DNA of 28,313 nt from CAIUKX01 sp964580965 (GTDB lineage: Bacteria; Bacteroidota; Bacteroidia; Flavobacteriales_D; Crocinitomicaceae). Under the pieces are notes generated by a model, which made no database searches, was not told where the DNA came from, and worked only from the letters and a program-made list of their open reading frames with translations. The DNA lies in the NCBI GenBank assembly GCA_964580965.1, contig CAZOLZ010000031.1:1-28313 (forward strand), given 5' to 3'. A program made the translations under genes and the position numbers. Below are positions 8,757 to 16,613 of the stretch, one piece after another (position 1 is the stretch's first letter; every line of letters begins with the position of its first letter).

Positions 8757-9115
8757 ACTAAATTGTTGTTAAACTCAGTTCCTTTAATATTTAATTTACC
8801 GCTTTACAAGTATAGTTTAATTATAATTTTAAAGTTTCAACATTAATTGGATTTAAATAAAATGAATTTTCATATAAAGTTCGATAATTTAGTTAATATT
8901 CGTTTTATAATTGAAAATATCAAATTTTTTAAATGATTGTTATTTAATGTTTTAACTTGCTTGTTTTGAAAAAATGAATACACTTTGATGAATATTTTTA
9001 TAAAAATGAAAATTTATTTATCATTTAATATATTTTTGCTACGAAATCTAGCTTTATAGTTAAGTTTAGAGGTAATTCAAATAACATATATTTTTTTGAG
9101 TAATTATAAATAATC
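8757..9115. other. AT-rich intergenic spacer between divergent genes
   Basis: About 360 bp without a plausible gene on either strand; all short frames are AT-rich noise. It must hold the promoters for era (minus) and for the gene at 9116 (plus). A stretch at 8770-8787 resembles the inverted-repeat end of the element at 27474-27746 (15 of 18 bases), but has no partner arm here. I see no tRNA and no convincing structured RNA. Confidence 0.6.
9031..9038 (+). promoter_or_regulatory. possible -7 box for the acidic-tailed protein gene
   Basis: TATTTTTG matches TAnnTTTG and lies 77 nt before the ATG at 9116. The region is so AT-rich that chance is a real possibility, and no good -33 box is visible. 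Confidence 0.35.
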
Positions 9116-9481
9116 ATGGCAAAAAAACGCTCTATTGTTAGTTATGATAAATTATCGCCAGAATTAAGAAAAGCTTTATTAAAAAGTTTTCCAGATGGTT
9201 TTGGTAGTGCATTAACAGAAATTAAAACTCCTAATGGAGAATCATTAGAAGCTGTAATGTGGGAGACAGATGAAATAATTTATCTTGTTAAAATCACAAC
9301 AATGCTTACTAATGCTTTGAATCTTGACGAAGATGATGATGATTTAATTGATATTGCTAAGCCGGATGATTTTGAGGAGGAAGAAGAGGAAGAAAAACCT
9401 AAGAAAAAGAAAAAATCTTCAGATTATGATGATGAAGAGGATGACGAAGTTGAAGAAGAAGAAGATGATGATGAGTATTAA
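9116..9481 (+). CDS. conserved Bacteroidota protein with acidic C-terminal tail, function unknown
   Basis: A 121-residue protein with two parts. Residues 1-85 look folded: a basic start (MAKKRSIVSYDKLSPELRK), a helix-like segment ending SFPDGFG and a strand-rich part with WETDEIIYLVKI. Residues 86-121 are low-complexity, dominated by Asp and Glu with one Lys-rich patch (KPKKKKKSS). I recognise it as a type of small protein seen across flavobacteria, but know no established function. The acidic tail could mimic nucleic acid or bind basic proteins. It has its own Rho-independent terminator and is monocistronic. Confidence 0.8.
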   Translation: MAKKRSIVSYDKLSPELRKALLKSFPDGFGSALTEIKTPNGESLEAVMWETDEIIYLVKITTMLTNALNLDEDDDDLIDIAKPDDFEEEEEEEKPKKKKKSSDYDDEEDDEVEEEEDDDEY

Positions 9482-9502
9482 TTTTTATACGCTAGATATT
9501 TG

Positions 9503-9530
9503 AGGATGACTGCTGGTCATCCTTTTTTTT
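9503..9530 (+). terminator. Rho-independent terminator after the acidic-tailed gene
   Basis: Perfect 8-bp stem AGGATGAC / GTCATCCT (9503-9510 and 9516-9523) with a 5-nt loop, followed by a run of eight T. It begins 21 nt after the stop at 9481. Confidence 0.9.
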
Positions 9531-9555
9531 ATACCTTATACTAAAATATTGAGTT

Positions 9556-9948
9556 ATGACAATACAAACAATTATAATTTTAATTACAATCGGTATTTCT
9601 GCAGGGGTTTTAAGTGGTTTTGTTGGTGTAGGAGGAGGTGTTATTATTGTTCCAGCATTAATGTATTTCTTAAGTTTAAATCAACACCAAGCTCAAGGGA
9701 CGAGCCTTTTTATATTATTATTACCTGTCGGCATTTTAGCAGTAATGAATTATGCTAAAGCAGGACATATCAATTGGAATTATGGAATTATCATTGCAGT
9801 AACTTTTGTTTTAGGAGGATATCTTGGCTCAAAATTGTCATTGAGATTATCTCCTGGTGTAGTAAAGTTTGTATTTGGTTTAATAATGGCTTTTGTGTCA
9901 TTTAAGCTCATCATGTCTGGTTTTAATGCGATAAACAATGGAAAATAA
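9556..9948 (+). CDS. half-size TauE/SafE family membrane protein
   Basis: 130 residues with about four predicted membrane segments. The glycine-rich GVLSGFVGVGGGVIIVPAL (about residues 18-36) is the signature of the TauE/SafE (sulfite exporter/DUF81) transporter family. Typical members have about 250 residues with two homologous halves; this is only one half, and it ends cleanly after FVSFKLIMSGF. It probably dimerises to form a full transporter. The substrate is unknown; sulfite, taurine-derived sulfonates and sulfoacetate are known for relatives. Its last 11 nt overlap the start of the M20 hydrolase gene, implying coupled translation and perhaps a shared substrate pathway. Confidence 0.85.
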   Translation: MTIQTIIILITIGISAGVLSGFVGVGGGVIIVPALMYFLSLNQHQAQGTSLFILLLPVGILAVMNYAKAGHINWNYGIIIAVTFVLGGYLGSKLSLRLSPGVVKFVFGLIMAFVSFKLIMSGFNAINNGK

Positions 9949-11125
9949 AATCATAGATTTAATTAAGTCGAAGTCTATAAGTCTTCATGCAAAAGTTATT
10001 AATTACAGAAGACACATTCATCAATTCCCTGAACTCTCTTATCATGAGGATAAAACGATGCTTTTTGTAGCTGAACAATTAACTAAAATCGGGATAAAAC
10101 CTAAGATTAATGTTGGGGGAACAGGTGTTACTGCATTAATTTTGGGTCACAAACATAAACCGAATCAAAATTGTGTTGCTTTAAGAGCGGATCTGGATGC
10201 GCTTCCAATTCAAGAAGAAAATGAAGTTGATTATAAATCTGAAGTAAACGGTGTTATGCATGCTTGCGGACATGATGTTCATACTTCAATTTTATTGGGG
10301 GTTTCGGAAATTTTATTCGAATTAAAAGATCATCTACCTCAACCTGTAAAACTGATATTTCAGCCGGGTGAAGAAAAAAATCCAGGAGGCGCAACATTGA
10401 TGATCAAAGATGGTGTGCTGAAAAAACCTAAAGTAGACCAAATATTTGGATTACATGTTTTTCCAGATTTAGAAGTTGGAAAGGTTGGTTTTAGGGAAGG
10501 TGTTTACATGGCTTCTTGTGATGAAATATACATTACATTTGAAGGAAATGGTGGACATGGTGCTATGCCTCAAAAAGCTATAGATACAATATTGATGGGG
10601 TCTCAATTTGTAACTAGCATTCAACATTTGGTTAGTCGATTAACTGATCCAATTTTACCAATAGTTTTATCTTTTGGACATTTTGAAGCAATTGGGGCTA
10701 CTAATGTAATTCCTAAAAAAGCAATCTTGAAAGGGACATTAAGAACTTTTGACGAAAAGTGGAGGAAAGAAGCTGAGGATATAATCAAAAAACATGCAAT
10801 TGCTATTTCAGAACAATACGGAGGTAAAGTCGAAGTTGTTTTTGATAAAGGATATCCATTCTTGAATAATAACCCAGCTATAACAAAAGAGTTAAAGGAG
10901 AAAGCTATTCAAGTTTTAGGAATTGATAAAGTAGTTGAACTTCCATTAAGAATGACTTCTGAAGATTTTGCCTTTTATTCTCAAGAGGTTCCTGCTACTT
11001 TTTTTAGGTTAGGTGTTAGAAATGAAGCTAAAGGAATAGTTCATGGTGTTCACACTCCCTTATTTGATATTGATGAGGATGCTTTAGTTGTAGGTATGCA
11101 AATAATGGCAAGCTCGGTTTTTTAA
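9938..11125 (+). CDS. M20 family amidohydrolase (N-acyl-amino-acid / hippurate hydrolase-like)
   Basis: A metal-dependent hydrolase of 395 residues from the M20D subgroup that cleaves N-acyl or amide bonds of amino acid conjugates. Motifs include RRHIHQFPELSYHE near residue 25, ALRADLDALPIQEE, HACGHDVHTS with metal ligands Cys110 and His112, QPGEE with catalytic Glu145 and ligand Glu146, GLHVFP, and a C-terminal MTSEDFAFYS. The dimerisation insert begins near GGHGAMPQKA. No signal peptide, so it is probably cytoplasmic. The start overlaps the TauE/SafE gene by 11 nt. The specific substrate is not determinable. Confidence 0.9.
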   Translation: MENKIIDLIKSKSISLHAKVINYRRHIHQFPELSYHEDKTMLFVAEQLTKIGIKPKINVGGTGVTALILGHKHKPNQNCVALRADLDALPIQEENEVDYKSEVNGVMHACGHDVHTSILLGVSEILFELKDHLPQPVKLIFQPGEEKNPGGATLMIKDGVLKKPKVDQIFGLHVFPDLEVGKVGFREGVYMASCDEIYITFEGNGGHGAMPQKAIDTILMGSQFVTSIQHLVSRLTDPILPIVLSFGHFEAIGATNVIPKKAILKGTLRTFDEKWRKEAEDIIKKHAIAISEQYGGKVEVVFDKGYPFLNNNPAITKELKEKAIQVLGIDKVVELPLRMTSEDFAFYSQEVPATFFRLGVRNEAKGIVHGVHTPLFDIDEDALVVGMQIMASSVF

Positions 11126-11151
11126 ATACTTGTTAGTTGAATTATTTATAT

Positions 11152-11192
11152 AAAAAAAAAGGGTGTCCGAAATTTCGAGACACCCTTTTTTA
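11152..11192. terminator. strong bidirectional terminator
   Basis: Stem GGGTGTC (11161-11167) / GACACCC (11179-11185), flanked by an A run on the left and a T run on the right, with an internal CGAAA/TTTCG palindrome in the loop that extends the helix. It lies between two convergent genes (ends 11125 and 11206) and can terminate both. Confidence 0.93.
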
Positions 11193-11205
11193 TATCTTAA
11201 TTTTA

Positions 11206-11580
11206 TTAAAGTTTCGTATTCGTTAAGAATCTTTCCAAGTTTGAATTTTTCACCAATTGATCTGCTCCAATCATTAAAATTGTTTTACAGTTATTACGAT
11301 CTATCCAAAAGGTGAAATTTGATACCGCAGCTACCAATGTTCCATTAATATCAATCTTGTGAATAGGTTTTTGTTTTGCATCAAAAGCAGAACGAGCTTC
11401 ATTAGCTTCTTTTTCTACACTTTGATTTTCAGTAAAAATCACTAAACCATCAATCATTGAAATATCATCTAAGTTTCTTTCGTGAAATTCTGTGCTTTCA
11501 ACTGATTGGATTTCTGTCCATTCATTTAAGACCTTACCAAATTTAGTGTGCGTTTGTAAATAAAACTTTTCTACTTTCAT
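11206..11580 (-). CDS. conserved hypothetical protein
   Basis: 124 residues, no signal peptide or membrane segment. Visible features are alternating strand and helix, a central NQSVEKEANEARSAFDAKQKP helix-like region and a hydrophobic CKTILMIGADQLVK segment near the C-terminus. I do not recognise the family. It lies 86 nt downstream of the arginine decarboxylase stop region's opposite end, with a good promoter between the two genes, so it appears to have its own transcript ending at the 11152-11192 terminator. Confidence 0.75.
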   Translation of the reverse strand: MKVEKFYLQTHTKFGKVLNEWTEIQSVESTEFHERNLDDISMIDGLVIFTENQSVEKEANEARSAFDAKQKPIHKIDINGTLVAAVSNFTFWIDRNNCKTILMIGADQLVKNSNLERFLTNTKL

Positions 11581-11616
11581 TTTGTTTTGTTAAACTTCCA
11601 ATACTTTAACGGGTTG

Positions 11617-11650
11617 CAAATTTAACCTTTTCTTTGTCAAATAAAACAAA
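11617..11650 (-). promoter_or_regulatory. Bacteroidota-type promoter for the 124-residue protein
   Basis: On the minus strand a TTTG (11647-11650) is followed after 22 nt by TAAATTTG (11617-11624), matching the -33/-7 consensus TTTG-N(17-23)-TAnnTTTG. The -7 box lies 36 nt before the ATG at 11580. This is the most complete promoter I can see in the window. Confidence 0.55.
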
Positions 11651-11666
11651 AAAATGATTTTTTACA

Positions 11667-13064
11667 TTAATTTTTATACCCTAAAATTTTCAAATAGTCA
11701 GAAGCTGTCTGCTCTTCGGAAAATAATTCGGTATACAAGTTACTATTTTCATCTCTTTTTATTAAGATGTGTTTAGGTTCAGGGATTAAGCAATGTTTCA
11801 AACCTCCAAAACCTCCTATTGTTTCTTGATAAGCTCCTGTATTAAAAAAACCAAGGTATAAAGGCTTTGCTTTATTAAATTTAGGGAGGTAAATCGCATT
11901 AGAATGTTGCTCTGAATTATAATAATCATCACTATCGCATGTCAAACCTCCTAGTAAAACACGTTCATAATCATCATGCCACCTATTGATAGGAAGTAAA
12001 ATGAAACGTTGATTAATTGCCCAAGTATCAGGAAGGTTGGTCATAAATGAAGAGTCAATCATGTTCCATTTTTCACGGTCATTTTGTTGTTTTTGGTGAA
12101 TAATGTTAAAAATAGCTCCACCACTTTCTCCTACCGTGAAAGATCCAAACTCAGTAAAAATATCTGGTTCTGGAATTTCATTATCCATACAAACACGTTT
12201 TACTTGTGTAAGTATTTCTTTTACCATATAAAAGTAGTCAAAATTAAAAGCTAGTGATTTTTTAATAGGAAAACCACCTCCAATATTCATAGAATCTAAT
12301 GAAGGACATACTGTTTTTAAATCGCTGTAAACCTTAAGTAATTTAGTTAATTCATTCCAATAGTATGCTGTATCATTTATACCAGTATTAATGAAAAAAT
12401 GAAGCATTTTAATCTTAACTCGAGGATTGTCTTGAACTTTAGATTTGTAAAAAGGTAAGATATCATTATATCTGATTCCAAGTCTAGAAGTATAAAACTC
12501 GAATTTTGGTTCTTCTTCAGAAGCAACTCTTATCCCAATGTTCAATTCTTTCTCAGTTGAATTCATTAGGAGTTCTAATTCTTCAAAATTGTCTACAACT
12601 GGAATTACATTTAAATTACATTCTTCTATCAGTTGAGCAATGTTTTCAATATATTTTTTTGTTTTAAAACCATTACATATCACATAACTTTCTGGTTTTA
12701 ATTTTCCAGAATTATATAGGTGTTTTACAATGTCAATATCAAATGCAGAGGAAGTTTCAATATGTACATCATTTTTTAAAACTTCATCCATTACAAAAGA
12801 AAAGTGAGAACTTTTTGTACAATATGAATAATGGTAGCTACCAGTGTAACCCAGATTATGAATAGCTTCCCTAAACCAACCTTTTGCACGTTGAATGTTA
12901 TTAGATATTTGAGGCAGATAATTAAATTTCAATGGAGTGCCATATTCGTTTATTAAACGCATCAAATCAATTCCATGAAAATAAAGATTATCCTCTCTTA
13001 AAGTGAACTCATCTTGTGGGAAGTCAAAAGTTTGGTCTATCAGATCAATATATTTTGTTCTCAT
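11667..13064 (-). CDS. speA: arginine decarboxylase (fold-type III, SpeA-like)
   Basis: A PLP-dependent decarboxylase of 465 residues that probably converts arginine to agmatine for polyamine synthesis. The PLP lysine is Lys84 in SYCTKSSHF; HFFINTGINDT, the phosphate-binding GGGFP (262-266), TEFGSF (Glu305) and the substrate-site GLTCDSDDYY (Cys376, Asp377) follow in order. It is shorter than E. coli SpeA and corresponds to the form typical of flavobacteria. Agmatinase (speB), often nearby in relatives, is not seen in the window. Related substrates such as diaminopimelate cannot be fully excluded, but the overall pattern favours arginine. Confidence 0.85.
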   Translation of the reverse strand: MRTKYIDLIDQTFDFPQDEFTLREDNLYFHGIDLMRLINEYGTPLKFNYLPQISNNIQRAKGWFREAIHNLGYTGSYHYSYCTKSSHFSFVMDEVLKNDVHIETSSAFDIDIVKHLYNSGKLKPESYVICNGFKTKKYIENIAQLIEECNLNVIPVVDNFEELELLMNSTEKELNIGIRVASEEEPKFEFYTSRLGIRYNDILPFYKSKVQDNPRVKIKMLHFFINTGINDTAYYWNELTKLLKVYSDLKTVCPSLDSMNIGGGFPIKKSLAFNFDYFYMVKEILTQVKRVCMDNEIPEPDIFTEFGSFTVGESGGAIFNIIHQKQQNDREKWNMIDSSFMTNLPDTWAINQRFILLPINRWHDDYERVLLGGLTCDSDDYYNSEQHSNAIYLPKFNKAKPLYLGFFNTGAYQETIGGFGGLKHCLIPEPKHILIKRDENSNLYTELFSEEQTASDYLKILGYKN

Positions 13065-13135
13065 TTTACAACTAAAAAATCAGACACAAAAATGTGTTTT
13101 AATTTTGAATAATTGTTTTTTTTAATGTTAAAAAA

Positions 13136-14542
13136 TTATGGTGTAAAACAAATTTTTCTGATTTCTTGTTTCAAATTTTGATTTGCATCTGAAAGTTTGA
13201 AAATTGGAATATATCTCCCTCCACCTTTTTGGGCAATATCTCGCATAGCTTCTTTATCTTTTTCTGAATTCAAAATCCCAACTACCGACATGTTAATACC
13301 TTTCTTTTTATATTTCTTAACATATTTGAGATAGTCTCCGGAATTTCGATTGAAATCACCATCCGTAATTATAATTATTTGATTTACTCCATTTTCATTG
13401 TAAGACTTTAGATTTGTTTTATAACCAAGTTTTATTCCAGCTCCACCAGCAGTCATTCCTCCTGCTCTTAATTCGGATACAACAGTTTTAATTTTTTCTT
13501 TTGCGACTCCTTCTGTTGGTTTTAATAAAATTTGAGCATCAGAAGAATAAGTCACTATACTGATATTATCTTGTATTCTTAACATTTCAGAAAGTTGTAT
13601 TAATGCAAATTTCATTAGTTCCATTTTTTCTCCCATTCGCATTGATGCAGAAATGTCGAGTATAAATGTAATATTAGCTGGCATGAAATTTACATCGTTA
13701 AAGTCATCTAAATCAATATCTTTGAATTCTTTAGATAAAGTGTTTGATGTAGTATCAGTTTTATATTCTTGAGTTAAACCCTCGATTAACTTATCTTCTT
13801 TATAAGTTTCAGACTCTTTTTGTTCGTTTTCTGAAATTAATGCTACAAGATTTTTTTTCTTTATGAGTTCAATTTCAACATAATTTCTTTTGAAATTTAC
13901 ATACCCACCGATTTCTTTACTTTCGTAATTAGGATGTTGTGCCCTGAAATAAGTAAAGCCTAAATCTGTTTTTTCTTGAATGATTCCGTTTTTATCAGTT
14001 GTTTTACTCCATTGAATGATTCCATTTTTTATTACAGATACATTACTTGATGGAATGGGTTGACGAGTTTCTTGGTCAATCGTTACAACGGTTAATTCGA
14101 AATTAGTTTGATTATTTCTTTGTGAAGGTATTGTATTAAAATCGGGGCAAACTTTAAATGAATTATTGTTATTAACGATTTTTGTAATATTTGCTGTTAA
14201 TTTAATAATTGTTGGCAAATCTTTATCACTAGTGTAAATTTGAACTTCTTCTGAAAACCGACCCTTTGTAATTGGGTTTATTTGAAGTCTTATAATTAAT
14301 GAACTATCAGGTTCAAGAAATTGTCCATTAACCAGGTAAACAATGTTTTGGGGCTTTTTAACAGATAGAATATATTCTTTCTTTAGCCCTTTGTTTGTGA
14401 GTCTTATATCAATATATCTATCAGATATATTAGTTATATCACCAAAATCATGTTTTGTTTTTTCAAATTTAACTTGAGCATTAAATGAAGTGAATATGAG
14501 TAGATATAGGAGTGTAATTAAGCATTTCAATTTTGACTTCAT
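13136..14542 (-). CDS. secreted protein with ASH-like, carboxypeptidase-regulatory-like and von Willebrand A domains
   Basis: 468 residues with a signal peptide (hydrophobic 8-20, ending FNAQ). Residues 25-120 form an ASH/MSP-like immunoglobulin domain (FEKTKHDFGDI, typical of DUF1573-type repeats). About 148-228 look like a carboxypeptidase-regulatory-like beta domain (TRQPIPSSNVSV, TDKNGII). From about 290 there is a VWA domain with an intact metal site: DISAS (296-300), Thr364 in GGMTAGG and Asp394 in ITDGD. Known VWA proteins bind proteins through Mg2+. Its role is probably adhesion or envelope scaffolding. It lies 91 nt downstream of the OmpA/LysM gene, but a terminator separates them. 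Confidence 0.8.
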   Translation of the reverse strand: MKSKLKCLITLLYLLIFTSFNAQVKFEKTKHDFGDITNISDRYIDIRLTNKGLKKEYILSVKKPQNIVYLVNGQFLEPDSSLIIRLQINPITKGRFSEEVQIYTSDKDLPTIIKLTANITKIVNNNNSFKVCPDFNTIPSQRNNQTNFELTVVTIDQETRQPIPSSNVSVIKNGIIQWSKTTDKNGIIQEKTDLGFTYFRAQHPNYESKEIGGYVNFKRNYVEIELIKKKNLVALISENEQKESETYKEDKLIEGLTQEYKTDTTSNTLSKEFKDIDLDDFNDVNFMPANITFILDISASMRMGEKMELMKFALIQLSEMLRIQDNISIVTYSSDAQILLKPTEGVAKEKIKTVVSELRAGGMTAGGAGIKLGYKTNLKSYNENGVNQIIIITDGDFNRNSGDYLKYVKKYKKKGINMSVVGILNSEKDKEAMRDIAQKGGGRYIPIFKLSDANQNLKQEIRKICFTP

Positions 14543-14579
14543 TTTTAAAATTTATTAAATTGCATTTATAGTTCAAAAT

Positions 14580-14608
14580 AAAAAGGGAGTTAGTTTAAGC
14601 TAACCCCC
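14580..14608 (-). terminator. Rho-independent terminator after the OmpA/LysM gene
   Basis: On the minus strand GGGGGTTAG (14600-14608) pairs with CTAACTCCC (14585-14593), nine pairs including one G-T, with a 6-nt loop, followed by a T run (14580-14584). It begins 25 nt after the stop of the gene ending at 14634. Confidence 0.85.
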
Positions 14609-14633
14609 TCCAATGTTTTATTCTCAATTAAGC

Positions 14634-16433
14634 TTATTTCAATAATAATTTTGTACCAGGTTTAATACTATTTGACTTAAGTTTATTAATTCTTCTTAAT
14701 TCATTTGTTGTTACGCCAGTATTTACCGAAACTCTATATAAAGTTTCTCCTTGTTGAACGATATAAAAACCTTGTTTAATATTTCTTTTTTGATCTTCAG
14801 TAACAGGAATATTTGTTTTCCATTTAGTTTTACCTCCATTTGCCCCTGAGTTATATTTAGTTTTAACCGTATTATTTGGATTTGCCGGTTTGATAGTTTC
14901 TATTGCAATATCTGCATATTTAGGGCTTCCTTTTTCAATTAAGATGAATTCTGTTCTTCTATTTAATTGATGCTCATCTTCAGAACAAGTGGACTTAATT
15001 CTTCCCTCACATGGGCAATCTACTTTCAATCTACTTTCCCCATAACCTTGGCCTGTTATACGATCTGGATCTGTTATACGATCTTTGATGTAATCAGCCG
15101 AAGCTTTCGCTCTTTTGTTTGATAACTTCAAATTATATTTCTCACTTGATAAGCAGTCAGTATGTGAGCCTAATTCAATTTGAATAGTAGGGTTATCATT
15201 CATAATTTGAACGATCTTATCTAATTCAATTTTAGCATCATCTCTTATTTTGTGTTTATTACGATTAAAATAAATTGGGTTTACATTGGCTAATAATTTA
15301 TTTAAATCATTTTGTTTCATTTCAGGTTGGATAACTTCAAAATCAAATGTTTTCGAAATCCCAAACTTATCAGTGATTGTTACACTGTATTTACCGCCGC
15401 CTAAACCTTTACGATTCATTTCTGTTGCCCCATCAGACCACTTTACAGTTAATGGTCCTTGACCACTTGTAACTTCTATGTTTACTTCACCATCTTGTTT
15501 GTCGTAAGCACTTGGGTTTATAACATCGGTTGTAATTTCAATTGGAGCAGGTGGAAGAACTGTGGCGGAGAAAATATCTGCTTTATCCGAATTTCTGTTA
15601 CTTGACCAATATGCTGTATTCCCTCTCAACGCAAAGTAGGCATCAAATTTAGGTGTGTTGATAGAATTTCCTAAATTCTCTGGTTCGGTCCAATCTGTCC
15701 ATGATTCACCTTTTCTGATGGAATAAAAAATATCAGCACCTCCTTCTCCTCCTCTTCCATTAGTAGAGAAAAACAAAGTGTCTTTACCACTTGTTAAGAA
15801 AGGAGAAATTTCATAGCTACTAGAATTAATTGTTGAACCTAAGTTTGTAGGTTGAGACCATGTATCGTTTGTGTTAACACTTACGTATAAGTCCTCTTCA
15901 CCAACAGAATTCGGACCTGCATAAGAAATAATTAAAACCTTTTCATCTCCCGTGATGTAAAATCCGTAAAAGTCACCATTGATATCTAATCCTGGGACAT
16001 TAAGTTTAACCGGTTTGGACCAACGATCTCCATCTTTTTTAGACATCGAACAGCCTTTTAACTGGTCTTTTTTACCAGAATAAGCATCTAATAAGTAAAC
16101 TGTTTTTCCATCATTACTAATTCCTACAACCGCATTGTTAAATTTGTTGTTTAAACCAGAAACAACTTTGGGTGAACTAACTTTACCATCTTTAATTTTG
16201 CATGACCAAATATCTTGATCATACTCTCCACCAGATGAATTTGCATCAAATGTCCTAGAGAAAAATAAAACTTTACCATCATTTGAGATGATTGGCATTT
16301 TTTCTTCCGTCTCTTTAATATTTATTTCTTTACCTAATTCGATTGGCTCCGTAAAACCACCAATTTGTGCGTTAATTTTCAAAAATGCTATTACTGAATA
16401 CACAAATAATAATAATAGTCTTTTATTCATCAA
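14634..16433 (-). CDS. outer-membrane/periplasmic protein with PD40 propeller, SprB-like repeat, OmpA and LysM domains
   Basis: 599 residues with a signal peptide (to about residue 23, INAQ). Residues 45-290 contain several PD40/WD40-like beta-propeller repeats (ISNDGKVLFFSR, ISNDGKTVYLL, SGKDTLFFSTNGRGGEGGADIFYS, WSSNRNSDKADIF). Residues 300-368 match a single SprB-type repeat (DGEVNIEVTSGQGPLTVKWSDG ... GKYSVTITDKFG, quoted in parts). Residues 385-500 are an OmpA C-terminal peptidoglycan-binding domain (IELGSHTD, NLKLSNKRAKA, GYGES, NRRTEF). Residues 555-599 are a LysM domain (YIVQQGETLYRVS). It likely ties an extracellular or periplasmic assembly to peptidoglycan. PorE-type type IX secretion proteins share PD40 and OmpA but not this exact set, so I do not assign a T9SS role. 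Confidence 0.85.
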   Translation of the reverse strand: MMNKRLLLLFVYSVIAFLKINAQIGGFTEPIELGKEINIKETEEKMPIISNDGKVLFFSRTFDANSSGGEYDQDIWSCKIKDGKVSSPKVVSGLNNKFNNAVVGISNDGKTVYLLDAYSGKKDQLKGCSMSKKDGDRWSKPVKLNVPGLDINGDFYGFYITGDEKVLIISYAGPNSVGEEDLYVSVNTNDTWSQPTNLGSTINSSSYEISPFLTSGKDTLFFSTNGRGGEGGADIFYSIRKGESWTDWTEPENLGNSINTPKFDAYFALRGNTAYWSSNRNSDKADIFSATVLPPAPIEITTDVINPSAYDKQDGEVNIEVTSGQGPLTVKWSDGATEMNRKGLGGGKYSVTITDKFGISKTFDFEVIQPEMKQNDLNKLLANVNPIYFNRNKHKIRDDAKIELDKIVQIMNDNPTIQIELGSHTDCLSSEKYNLKLSNKRAKASADYIKDRITDPDRITGQGYGESRLKVDCPCEGRIKSTCSEDEHQLNRRTEFILIEKGSPKYADIAIETIKPANPNNTVKTKYNSGANGGKTKWKTNIPVTEDQKRNIKQGFYIVQQGETLYRVSVNTGVTTNELRRINKLKSNSIKPGTKLLLK

Positions 16434-16613
16434 GTATAGTTGTTTTGTTTACCTTAAAAATTTAACTTTCCAAAAAACATAAATATCTAGTTTAAAAAAA
16501 GATATAAATATTGATTAAACAATCAAATTTAAATATTAATCTTAGATTGAAGGCGAATTTAAAATAAAAAAAGTTGTAATTGATTATTTGGCAAGAATTG
16601 TTGTTTAAAGTGT

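Noticed and set aside
11206..13064. Polyamine operon including the 124-residue protein
   Set aside because: The small protein has its own promoter and no likeness to agmatinase or other polyamine enzymes.
13084..13097. Palindrome ACACA/TGTGT upstream of arginine decarboxylase
   Set aside because: Only 5 bp per arm in AT-rich DNA; too short to call an operator.
15053..15084. 18-bp tandem repeat (CTGTTATACGATCT twice) inside the OmpA domain
   Set aside because: It encodes DRITDPDRIT in a normally sized OmpA loop, so it does not add residues compared with the family and is probably coincidental codon use.
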